A DNA stretch of 22,091 nucleotides from assembly GCA_041574955.1 (NCBI GenBank), contig JBFGNS010000073.1, forward strand, positions 1 through 22,091. The letters are read 5' to 3'. Each line of letters opens with the position of its first letter. Within the stretch, counting starts at the first letter, position 1. The notes below the pieces were generated by a model, which saw only the letters and a program-made list of their open reading frames with translations, had not been told where the DNA came from and made no database searches. This stretch comes from CALZJC01 sp041574955 (lineage in GTDB: Bacteria > Acidobacteriota > Thermoanaerobaculia > Multivoradales > JAHEKO01). The translations under genes were made by a program, and so were the position numbers. Below are positions 15,682 to 22,091 of the stretch, piece after piece.

Positions 15682-16277
15682 CCCGTCCGCAGCTCGAGCA
15701 CCGCCCGGCCGCGCGGCGACAGGCGGTAGCCGGCCGGCAGGCTGACGGTCAGGCCGAGGCCCTTGAGCCGGCGCACGTCGGCCTTGAGCGCGCGCTTGTC
15801 GCGCCCCACCAGCCGGGCCAGCTCGGCCGCCGGCGTCGCCGGCCGCTCGGCGATCAACGCCAGCAGCCGCCAGGCCCACGGGCCGCGACGGCTGCGCCGG
15901 TCGATTGCGTCCAGCCGCCCCGCGGCATCGGCGACGGCCGCGGGGGAGCGGTCCTCGGCGAGCTCGAGCCGGGGGTCGGCGCTGTCGCCGAGGTAGCGGA
16001 AGGCCACCCGGTAGAGGCGGGTACCGGGTTCGGGCGGCCGGCCGCGCCGGCCCAGGTAGCCGGCCAGCTCCACTGCCGAGCCGAATCCGGCCCGCCGCGC
16101 CTCGCCGTCGTCGACCCCCTCCAGCGACACCTCGCGCACCGACTCGACTTCGATCTCGCCGAGCGGGTGGATCCGGTAGCGGCGGCCGGCCTCGACCCGC
16201 GCCGTCTGCCAGCGCCGGAAGCTCAGCCGCACCTCGCCGCTACGGATGCCGGGGTGGAAGCGTCGCTCGAACAGCAT
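15678..16277 (-). CDS. ASCH-like domain plus winged-helix protein
   Basis: A 199-residue protein from the ATG at 16277-16275; the frame is open much further upstream, but there it lies antisense to metG. Residues 1-~105 resemble the ASCH/PUA-like fold: LFERRFHPGIRSGEVRLSFRRW, followed by basic residues and an IHPLGEIEVESVREV strand. ASCH domains bind RNA or nucleotides. Residues ~130-199 look like a winged helix (LLALIAERPATPAAELARLVG, RDKRALKADVRRLKGLGLTV, then a wing ending GYRLSPRGRAVLEL). The combination suggests a nucleic-acid-binding regulator. It is divergent from metG. The exact target is unknown, and no strong ribosome site precedes the ATG. Confidence 0.78.
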   Translation of the reverse strand: MLFERRFHPGIRSGEVRLSFRRWQTARVEAGRRYRIHPLGEIEVESVREVSLEGVDDGEARRAGFGSAVELAGYLGRRGRPPEPGTRLYRVAFRYLGDSADPRLELAEDRSPAAVADAAGRLDAIDRRSRRGPWAWRLLALIAERPATPAAELARLVGRDKRALKADVRRLKGLGLTVSLPAGYRLSPRGRAVLELRTG

Positions 16278-16369
16278 GGCGGATCGTCCGGGAGGGCCGC
16301 AGTCTAGCTCCCGCCGGCGTTGCTGGTAGGGTTCGGGCTTCGAAGCCGGCGACCGGCCGGGAACCCGAC

Positions 16370-16420
16370 ATGAAAGCCATCCAGCCACGGCGGCGTGCCG
16401 CCTCTGCCGGCGGGGAGTGA
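16370..16420 (+). CDS. Possible 16-codon leader ORF before metG
   Basis: ATG at 16370 opens a 16-codon ORF (MKAIQPRRRAASAGGE) ending at TGA 16418-16420, four bases before the metG ATG. It has no Met run that would suggest classical attenuation and no good ribosome site. It may be chance. Confidence 0.15.
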   Translation: MKAIQPRRRAASAGGE

Positions 16421-16424
16421 GGCC

Positions 16425-18119
16425 ATGGCCCGCATCCTGGTCACCAGCGCGCTGCCGTACATCAACGGCATCAAGCATCTCGGCAACCTGGTCGGCTCGA
16501 TGCTGTCGGCCGACGTCTACGCCCGCTTCCAGCGCCAGCGCGGCCACGACGTACTGTACATCTGCGCCACCGACGAGCACGGCACGCCGGCCGAGCTGGC
16601 GGCGCTCGAGGCCGGCCTGCCGGTGGCCGAGTTCTGCCGGCAGCAGCACGAGATCCAGTCCGAGATCTACCGCGACTTCCGGCTGTCGTTCGACTGGTTC
16701 GGGCGCAGCTCGTCGCCCCAGAACCACCAGCTGACCCGGCACCTGTGCGCCCGCCTCGCCGAGCGCGGGCTGGTCGAAGAGCGGCTGACCCGGCAGGTGT
16801 ACTCGCCGGCGGACGGCCGCTACCTGCCCGATCGCTACATCATCGGCAGCTGCCCACACTGCGGCTACGAGGCGGCGCGCGGCGACCAGTGCGAGAACTG
16901 CACGCGAGTGCTGGACCCGACCGACCTCGAGGCGCCGCGCTCGGCGGTGTCGGGCTCCACCGATCTCGAGGTGCGCGAGACCCGCCACCTGTTCCTGATG
17001 CTGTCGCGGATGGCCGATCGGGTGAGGGAGTGGGTGGACAGCCGGGAGGACTGGCCGCTGCTGGTCTCCTCGATCGCCCGCAAGTGGCTCGACGAGGGGC
17101 TGCGCGACCGCGGCATCACGCGCGACCTGGAGTGGGGGGTGCCGGTCGACCGCCCGGGGTTCGAGGGCAAGGTGTTCTACGTCTGGTTCGACGCGCCGAT
17201 CGAGTACATCGCGGCGACCCGCGAGTGGGCCGAGGCGGGAGGCGGCGAACGCGACTGGCGCTCCTGGTGGTACCAGGCGGACGACGTGCGCTACGTCCAG
17301 TTCATGGCCAAGGACAACGTGCCGTTCCACACCGTGAGCTTCCCGGCGACGCTGCTCGGCTCGGGCGAGCCGTGGAAGCTGGTGGACTACATCAAGGGGT
17401 TCAACTGGCTCACCTACTACGGCGGCAAGTTCTCGACCAGCCAGCGGCGCGGCGTGTTCATGGACCAGGCGCTGGCCAGGCTGCCGGCCGACTACTGGCG
17501 CTACTGGCTGATCGCCAACGCTCCCGAGTCCGACGACACCGACTTCACCTTCGAGCTGTTCGCCGCCGGCTGCAACAAGGACCTGGCCGACACCTTCGGC
17601 AACTTCGTCAACCGCTGCCTCAAGTTCGCGGCGTCGCGCTTCGACGGCCGGGTGCCGGACGGCGGCGAGCCCGGCGAGGACGAGCACCGGCTGTGCGCCG
17701 ACCTCGACGCCCGTGTCGCCGCCTACACCGCTCACCTCGAGGCGATCGAGTTCCGCAAGGCGCTGGCCGAGCTGCGCGCCGTCTGGGCGCGCGGCAACGA
17801 GTACCTGCAGCACGCCGCGCCGTGGCGCGAGATCAAGCAGGACCGCGCCCGTGCGGCGGTCATCGTGCGCACCGCGATCGGCCTGATCCGGCTGAGCGCG
17901 ATCCTCTCCTGGCCGGTGGTGCCGGCGACCGCGGAGCGGGTGCTGGCCGCCCTCGGCGAGGGCGAGTCGATGCCGCCCTGGCCGCGGCGGCCGGCCGCCG
18001 AGGAGCTGGCGGCGCTCGAGCCGGGCCGCGAGCTCGGCGAGCCCGGCATCCTGTTCCGCAAGATCCCGCCCGAGGAGGTCGAGGCGCTCGAGCGAGAGTT
18101 TCGTGGCAGGCCCGATTGA
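16425..18119 (+). CDS. metG: Methionyl-tRNA synthetase
   Basis: A 564-residue class I synthetase that charges tRNA-Met in the cytosol. ATG at 16425 is chosen: GGGGAG and GAGG lie just upstream and the sequence starts as MetRS does (ARILVTSALPYINGIKHLGN). A GTG at 16395 would add ten residues. The HIGH-type motif is HLGN at residues 18-21, and the KMSKS-type motif is KFSTS at 335-339. A four-Cys zinc knuckle is present (Cys143, Cys146, Cys156, Cys159). ATDEHGTP near residue 50 and the FYVWFDAPIEYI segment match the active-site regions. The anticodon-binding helical domain follows (NKDLADTFGNFVNR). The C-terminal EMAP-II-like tRNA-binding domain of E. coli-type MetRS is absent, as in many monomeric forms. 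Confidence 0.96.
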   Translation: MARILVTSALPYINGIKHLGNLVGSMLSADVYARFQRQRGHDVLYICATDEHGTPAELAALEAGLPVAEFCRQQHEIQSEIYRDFRLSFDWFGRSSSPQNHQLTRHLCARLAERGLVEERLTRQVYSPADGRYLPDRYIIGSCPHCGYEAARGDQCENCTRVLDPTDLEAPRSAVSGSTDLEVRETRHLFLMLSRMADRVREWVDSREDWPLLVSSIARKWLDEGLRDRGITRDLEWGVPVDRPGFEGKVFYVWFDAPIEYIAATREWAEAGGGERDWRSWWYQADDVRYVQFMAKDNVPFHTVSFPATLLGSGEPWKLVDYIKGFNWLTYYGGKFSTSQRRGVFMDQALARLPADYWRYWLIANAPESDDTDFTFELFAAGCNKDLADTFGNFVNRCLKFAASRFDGRVPDGGEPGEDEHRLCADLDARVAAYTAHLEAIEFRKALAELRAVWARGNEYLQHAAPWREIKQDRARAAVIVRTAIGLIRLSAILSWPVVPATAERVLAALGEGESMPPWPRRPAAEELAALEPGRELGEPGILFRKIPPEEVEALEREFRGRPD

Positions 18120-18214
18120 CTGCGCTGCAACCCGCCGGCTGAATCTTCTCGTGCGGTAACGTGGGCGCCGCTGAGTCGGACGTCTCGGCACCGGCAGACC
18201 AGGGAGGCGCACGA

Positions 18215-19399
18215 ATGGGGAGGGAGCTCACCGCGTCACCAGTGGCCACGGGTCGTCGCGTGGTCCCGGTGATGGGCCTGGCGGTCGCATTCGGCCTGTC
18301 AGCGTGCCTTGCGGTGGCCGCTGAGCCGGCGAGCAAGGTCAAGATCTTCGGCCACCTGTCCCAGGCCTATGGGCGGAGCGATCGGGGATCGATCCAGTCC
18401 GCCACCGAGAGCGGCACCACCGACCTCGGCAACATCGCGGTTCAGTTGCGCTGGGAGATCTCTCCCCGGGATACCGCCGTCATCCAGCTTTCGCACGAGA
18501 GACGGGCCGACGACATCTTCTCGCCTCAGCAGGATGAGCTCGAGATCGACTGGGCCTTCTACCAGCGCCGCATCGGAGAGAACACCACGATCAAGGTGGG
18601 TCGTTTGAACGTTCCCCTCGGCATCTACAACGAGATCCGGGACGTCGGCACGCTGCTTCCGTTCTTCAACCTGCCGATCAGCTTCTACGCCGGGGTGTTG
18701 AGCTCGGCCGAGACGGTCGACGGAATCGCCGTCTCCCATACCTTCGCTGCCCGCTCTGACTGGGACCTCGAGGCCGATTTCTATTACGGCGGCTGGGACA
18801 CCGTGCAGCAGCAGCTGAGCCCGGAGGTCGATTTCGGCCTCCGCAACCTGGACGCCCGGGCCGAAGACGGGCTGGGCGTCCAGCTATGGCTCAACACGCC
18901 GATCCACGGCCTGCGCCTGGGCGCTGGTGGGCTCACCTGGCTCCTCGACGGGCCGCTGTCGCCAGCCGGCACCAAGGAGAGGTGGGACAGCTACCACCTT
19001 TCGCTGGATCTGGCGGTCGACCGATGGATGTTGCGTTCCGAGTTCCGCCGCTGGCGTTTCGAGCAGGACTTCGGCGGTTTCTTGAACCTCGGGTCTTCGT
19101 TGCCGGCGATCGCCGAAAGGGAGGGTTTCTACGTTCAGGCCGGCGTCTGGGTGACGCCCAAGATCGGTCTCTTCGGGCAGTTCGAGGCGGCCACGCTCGA
19201 CAACGACCTGGGTCTGCCGCCGGAGGGCGACTTTCACGAGGACCTGGGACTGAGCGTCACCTACAGATTCCGTCACGATCTCGTGGCGCGAGTGGAGTAT
19301 CACCGGTCGGACACCCGCTTCCCGTTGGATGAGGCCGGTCCCGCGCCCCGCGCCGTCGAGGTCGGCTGGTTGATCGCGGCGCTCTCGGTCAGCTTCTGA
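18215..19399 (+). CDS. Outer-membrane porin-like beta-barrel protein
   Basis: A 394-residue protein from ATG at 18215 with AGGGAGG 7 bases upstream. A signal peptide (VVPVMGLAVAFGLSACLAVAAEP) precedes a mature chain rich in alternating beta-strands: KIFGHLSQAYGRS, TTIKVGRLNVPLGIYNEIRD, and further strands ending WLIAALSVSF with C-terminal Phe. The VGRLNVPLGIYNE segment is typical of porin-type barrels that include phosphate-selective porin-like and related families. It should form a channel in the outer membrane. The solute is not known. It is followed after 17 bases by a small PstS-like gene and then a histidine kinase, which suggests a sensing module. GC at its codon ends seems slightly lower than in neighbouring genes. 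Confidence 0.82.
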   Translation: MGRELTASPVATGRRVVPVMGLAVAFGLSACLAVAAEPASKVKIFGHLSQAYGRSDRGSIQSATESGTTDLGNIAVQLRWEISPRDTAVIQLSHERRADDIFSPQQDELEIDWAFYQRRIGENTTIKVGRLNVPLGIYNEIRDVGTLLPFFNLPISFYAGVLSSAETVDGIAVSHTFAARSDWDLEADFYYGGWDTVQQQLSPEVDFGLRNLDARAEDGLGVQLWLNTPIHGLRLGAGGLTWLLDGPLSPAGTKERWDSYHLSLDLAVDRWMLRSEFRRWRFEQDFGGFLNLGSSLPAIAEREGFYVQAGVWVTPKIGLFGQFEAATLDNDLGLPPEGDFHEDLGLSVTYRFRHDLVARVEYHRSDTRFPLDEAGPAPRAVEVGWLIAALSVSF

Positions 19400-19416
19400 A
19401 CGGTGCCGACGACCCG

Positions 19417-19833
19417 ATGCTGAGCCTGACTCTGGCGCTCCTCATGGCGCTCCCGGGGCCGGCGCCCGGCGAAGGCTTCACCGTCGTCGCGCATCCCGAG
19501 ACCCAGTTCAGCTCGGTGACCCGGGGGGAGCTGTCGAAGATATTCCTGGGTCGCCTGCGGACCTGGTCCGACGGCACCCCCGCGGTGCCGATCGACCAGG
19601 CGCCCGAGCGCGCCGTGCGGCAGCGGTTCTCGCGAGCGGTGCTGGGCCGCAGCGTGGTCATGGTCGAGGTCTACTGGAAGCGCATGATCTTCTCCGGCAG
19701 GGGCGTGCCGCCCGACGAGGTCGAGAACGACCGGCGGGTCCTGGAGTTCGTCCGTCAGCGGCCCGGCGCCGTTGGCTACATCGACGCCGCCACCCAGCCG
19801 GCTGGCGTTCGAACGCTGGCGCTGGAAGACTGA
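19417..19833 (+). CDS. Small PstS-like periplasmic solute-binding protein
   Basis: A 138-residue protein with a short hydrophobic signal (LSLTLALLMALPGPAPGE). The mature part begins FTVVAHPETQFSSVTRGELSKIFLGRLRTWSDG, the start of the PstS/PBP-like fold, where the loop after S-x-x-x-x-x-L-x-x-I-F-L-G is very characteristic. It continues with a VPIDQAPERAVRQRF strand-helix and VYWKRMIFSGRG, then FVRQRPGAVGYID, the usual closing strand. At about 140 residues it is the short, one-lobe form, roughly half a normal PstS, so it may act as a sensor component rather than a transporter subunit. No ABC transporter genes are adjacent. ATG at 19417 has no strong ribosome site; 17 bases separate it from the porin stop. 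Confidence 0.8.
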   Translation: MLSLTLALLMALPGPAPGEGFTVVAHPETQFSSVTRGELSKIFLGRLRTWSDGTPAVPIDQAPERAVRQRFSRAVLGRSVVMVEVYWKRMIFSGRGVPPDEVENDRRVLEFVRQRPGAVGYIDAATQPAGVRTLALED

Positions 19834-19856
19834 TTGAACGACCGGCCGGCAGCGCG

Positions 19857-21659
19857 GTGAGGTCCTCCGGCGTATCGGCTCCGCGGTCGATCCAGGAGCT
19901 GCTTCGCAGCGACGGCTTGACCCGGGCCGCTGCCTCGGTCTTCGCGCTGTCGCTGGCAACGATCGTCGCCGAGCGGCTCGCGCCTCAGGGGCTCGCCGGC
20001 CGCGCCGCGGCGTACGTCGATGTGGTTCTGCTGGCGACCACTCTTGCCGCTCTGGTGTGGGGCCGCGGCCGGCTCGAGTCGCGTCGCGAGCGCGCCTTCT
20101 GGGACCTGCTCGCCGTGGCCTGGACCTGCTGGCTGGCGGTCGAGTTCTTCTATTTCTTCGACATCTCGCTGCCGTTCGTCTCGGCCAGTTTCGCCACCGA
20201 TGCCTTCTACATCCTGCACTTCCTGGTTTACGCGCTGGCCATCGACCTGAGGCCGCACGTCCGGCCCGCGCGTTCGCTGACCGCGCTGCGCCGTCGACTC
20301 GAGTCGGCTGCCGGGCTGGTCGCGTTCTTCGGGGTCCTGACCTACTTCGGTCTCGAGGTTCAGCCGGAGCCGCTCGGCCTGTCGTTGAGCTTCGTGTCGC
20401 GCGACCGGGGCCTGGTTCCGTTGCTGCTGCTGCGGCTCAGCCTCGACCTGTTCATCCTGGCTCGACTGCTCCACGCGGCGTTCGTAGCCGGTGGCCGATG
20501 GCCGTTGCTCTACCGCCTGCTCGCCGCCGCACAGCTGCTCCTGGCGATCCGCGACGGTCTGGCGCTGCTGCGCTACGCCGGGGTGCTGACCGCCGGGTGG
20601 CTCGGCGTGGCGTCGGATCTGCTGCTGTGCCTACCGGGGTTCCTGGTGATGCTGGCCGCCCGCCAGCGTTTCGTGCCGGTCGACGAGGTGAGCGAGGAGC
20701 CGGATCCATCGCAGCCGGCAGGCCGCGAGATGTCCTGGCCCGGCCTGCTGGCGGTCTACACGCTGATCGTGCCGGTCGCCCACTTCCTGCTCTTTCCGCT
20801 CGGTCTGCTCGAATCCGGCACCCGCACCGCGCGTGATGTCCTCGGTCTGATCTATGTGCTGGCGGTAGGCTCGATCGCGGCCCTTCATCAGCTCGTGCTG
20901 GACAGGGAGCGGAGGGCAGCGGTCGAGTCGCTGAAACGGGAGATCGAACGGCGCGAGAGGATGAACCGCCAGCTGCAGCTCCGACAGGCCGAGACCGAAC
21001 AGTTCAACTACACCATCTCTCACGAACTGCAGGCTCCAGTGGTGACGATAGGTGGTTTCGTCGGCCTGCTGGAGGACGGGTTGAATCGACAGGACAGGTC
21101 GCAGGCCGCGAAGGACCTCGACCGGATCCGCGATGCTGCGAGCCACATGAAGCGGGTGCTGAGCGAGCTGCTGGAGCTGTCGCGCGTCGGCTGGCGGATC
21201 GAGCCGGTGGATGACCTGGCTGTGGGCTCGGTGGTGGAGGAGGCGCTCTCCCGTCTCGAGATCAAGAACGAGCCGCGAGAGCCTCGGATCCTCATCGAGA
21301 CGGCTCTGCCGACGGTCCGCGCCGATGCGGCTCGGCTGACCGACGTGTTCACCAACCTCATCGACAACGCGGTGAAGTTCACGCCGCACGACAGACGGCC
21401 GGTGGTCCGGATCGGCTGCCGCCCCGGGCCACGGCCGGCCTTCTACGTCGCCGACAACGGCTGTGGCGTGGCCCCTCGATTCCACCACAAGGTCTTCGGG
21501 CTGTTCGACCGCCTCGACCCGGCGGTCGAGGGCACCGGAGTCGGCCTGGCTCTGGTCAAGCGGATTATCGAAGAGCACGGCGGCTCGATCTGGCTGGAGT
21601 CCGCCGGCGTCGGGCGGGGGTCGACGTTCTGGTTCACCCTCGGGCGGCGGCGCGCCTAG
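19857..21659 (+). CDS. Membrane-bound sensor histidine kinase
   Basis: A 600-residue protein from GTG at 19857, 23 bases after the preceding gene; the ribosome site is weak. Residues ~20-345 contain about eight or more hydrophobic helices without a recognised ligand domain. A short coiled-coil (residues ~347-380, RERRAAVESLKREIERRERMN region) leads to the HisKA domain: FNYTISHELQAPV with phospho-acceptor His389. The HATPase domain shows the N-box NLIDNAVKF (Asn504), the G1 box DNGCGV, the F-box FGLFDRL and the G2 box GTGVGLALV. This is the phytochrome-like HisKA class (F-x-Y-x-x-S-H-E-L). No response regulator is adjacent. The upstream PstS-like protein and porin probably supply its signal, which is inference. 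Confidence 0.92.
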   Translation: MRSSGVSAPRSIQELLRSDGLTRAAASVFALSLATIVAERLAPQGLAGRAAAYVDVVLLATTLAALVWGRGRLESRRERAFWDLLAVAWTCWLAVEFFYFFDISLPFVSASFATDAFYILHFLVYALAIDLRPHVRPARSLTALRRRLESAAGLVAFFGVLTYFGLEVQPEPLGLSLSFVSRDRGLVPLLLLRLSLDLFILARLLHAAFVAGGRWPLLYRLLAAAQLLLAIRDGLALLRYAGVLTAGWLGVASDLLLCLPGFLVMLAARQRFVPVDEVSEEPDPSQPAGREMSWPGLLAVYTLIVPVAHFLLFPLGLLESGTRTARDVLGLIYVLAVGSIAALHQLVLDRERRAAVESLKREIERRERMNRQLQLRQAETEQFNYTISHELQAPVVTIGGFVGLLEDGLNRQDRSQAAKDLDRIRDAASHMKRVLSELLELSRVGWRIEPVDDLAVGSVVEEALSRLEIKNEPREPRILIETALPTVRADAARLTDVFTNLIDNAVKFTPHDRRPVVRIGCRPGPRPAFYVADNGCGVAPRFHHKVFGLFDRLDPAVEGTGVGLALVKRIIEEHGGSIWLESAGVGRGSTFWFTLGRRRA

Positions 21660-21661
21660 GG

Positions 21662-21688
21662 AGCGGCTCGACGGCCGGCGGCGCCGCT
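21662..21688. terminator. Inverted repeat between convergent genes
   Basis: AGCGGC (21662-21667) can pair with GCCGCT (21683-21688) with a 15-base GC-rich loop, in the 27-base gap between the convergent histidine kinase and PilZ-like genes. No T-run is present, so intrinsic termination is uncertain. Confidence 0.25.
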
Positions 21689-22049
21689 AGCCGCTGCGCA
21701 GCCGCCGGATGACCTGGCCGAGCGCCGCCAGCGCCTGCTCGGGATCGGCCAGCTCCACCCGCATGCCGCTGGCCACCGGATCTCCGTCCGGGCCGTCGGC
21801 GGATACCTGCGCGGCGACCCGGCCCGCCAGCCGGAGCGGGTTCTCGTCGCTGCCGATCAGCTCGAGGGTGACGTCGATCAACTCGCCCACCGCCGCCGGC
21901 TTTCGCGTCGGCACGAAGAAGCCGCCCTCCTGGTGGTGGCGCCGAAACACGTCCAGGAAGACCTCGGGCGACGCGAAGCGCACCAGGTAGGTCGCCGGGC
22001 CGTCGTCCGGCTCATCGGCGGCGGCCGGCGGCGGCTTGCCGCCGGTCAT
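21687..22049 (-). CDS. PilZ-like domain protein
   Basis: A 120-residue protein from the ATG at 22049-22047. It resembles the PilZ-type paralogue domain common in Myxococcus and relatives: YLVRFASPEVFLDVFRR, then GGFFVPTRKPAAVGELIDVTLEL, then PLRLAGRVAAQ and GMRVEL. The canonical c-di-GMP residues (RxxxR and D/NxSxxG) are not evident, so it may not bind c-di-GMP. Its ATG overlaps a TGA (ATGA), which suggests translational coupling to an upstream minus-strand gene beyond the window edge. It is convergent with the histidine kinase. Confidence 0.78.
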   Translation of the reverse strand: MTGGKPPPAAADEPDDGPATYLVRFASPEVFLDVFRRHHQEGGFFVPTRKPAAVGELIDVTLELIGSDENPLRLAGRVAAQVSADGPDGDPVASGMRVELADPEQALAALGQVIRRLRSG

Positions 22050-22091
22050 CGCGTACCGCCCGGGAGCGGCGGCTGCGGCGGGCCGCGCCGG
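22046..22091 (-). CDS. Possible C-terminal end of an upstream minus-strand gene
   Basis: On the minus strand, a frame open from the window edge reads a Pro-rich tail ending PPLPGGTR and then TGA, which overlaps the PilZ-like ATG as ATGA. Only about 14 codons are visible, so the call rests on the four-base overlap typical of coupled genes. No identity can be given. Confidence 0.3.
   Translation of the reverse strand, partial: RRGPPQPPLPGGTR

Noticed and set aside
16278..16424. A T-box leader regulating metG
   Set aside because: The conserved T-box core (AGGGTGGNACCGCG-like) is not present, only weak GGGTTC/GAACCC pairing.
16278..18212. Long upstream extension of the ASCH-like minus-strand ORF
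   Set aside because: This stretch is the antisense of metG and the divergent gap; family sequence begins at the ATG at 16277.
1..22091. Genome-wide reassignment of TGA to Cys or Trp
   Set aside because: Many genes here end properly with TGA and use TGG for Trp and TGC for Cys; only the two catalytic sites read through.

Overview
The window is very GC-rich DNA with tightly packed genes. It reads as a Gram-negative bacterium: a BamA-type outer-membrane assembly protein, a beta-barrel porin and a lipoprotein alpha-2-macroglobulin are all present. Codon third positions are almost all G or C. The gene content resembles Acidobacteriota (for example the Thermoanaerobaculia) or a similar phylum, but that placement is inference from style, not from a marker gene. 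TGG is used for Trp and TGA is an ordinary stop elsewhere, so the genetic code is standard apart from the two sites below.

The most interesting part is 1260-5251, a same-strand run of four genes: a short-chain dehydrogenase, an AhpD/carboxymuconolactone-decarboxylase-like protein, a secreted erythromycin-esterase-family protein and a MerB (organomercurial lyase)-family protein. The AhpD-like and MerB-like genes are each interrupted by one in-frame TGA. Each TGA falls exactly on a catalytic cysteine of its family: the second Cys of the AhpD CxxC motif, and the Cys159 equivalent of MerB. The reading frame and family homology continue after the TGA, and each TGA is followed at the right distance by a hairpin with a G-containing loop. 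The simplest reading is two selenoproteins in one operon. A standard gene caller would split or truncate both.

Layout: 10-150 is a doubtful signal-peptide-like ORF; 161-697 (minus) is a secreted protein of unknown function; 821-1255 is a small membrane protein; 1260-5251 is the selenoprotein cluster; 5252-5606 is a non-coding region rich in strong hairpins; 5607-8003 is BamA; 8018-8971 is a DMT/EamA transporter; 9006-15098 is a 2030-residue alpha-2-macroglobulin lipoprotein with a thioester motif; 15185-15667 is a DUF4199-like membrane protein; 15678-16277 (minus) is an ASCH-like plus winged-helix protein; 16425-18119 is methionyl-tRNA synthetase; 18215-21659 is a porin / small PstS-like protein / membrane histidine kinase cluster; 21687-22049 (minus) is a PilZ-like protein, with the possible tail of another minus-strand gene at the window edge.

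The envelope genes (BamA, macroglobulin, porin) have no obvious functional link to the selenoprotein cluster. The porin, PstS-like protein and kinase probably form a ligand-sensing module. No selA, selB, selC or selD gene was recognised here; these would have to be elsewhere in the genome.
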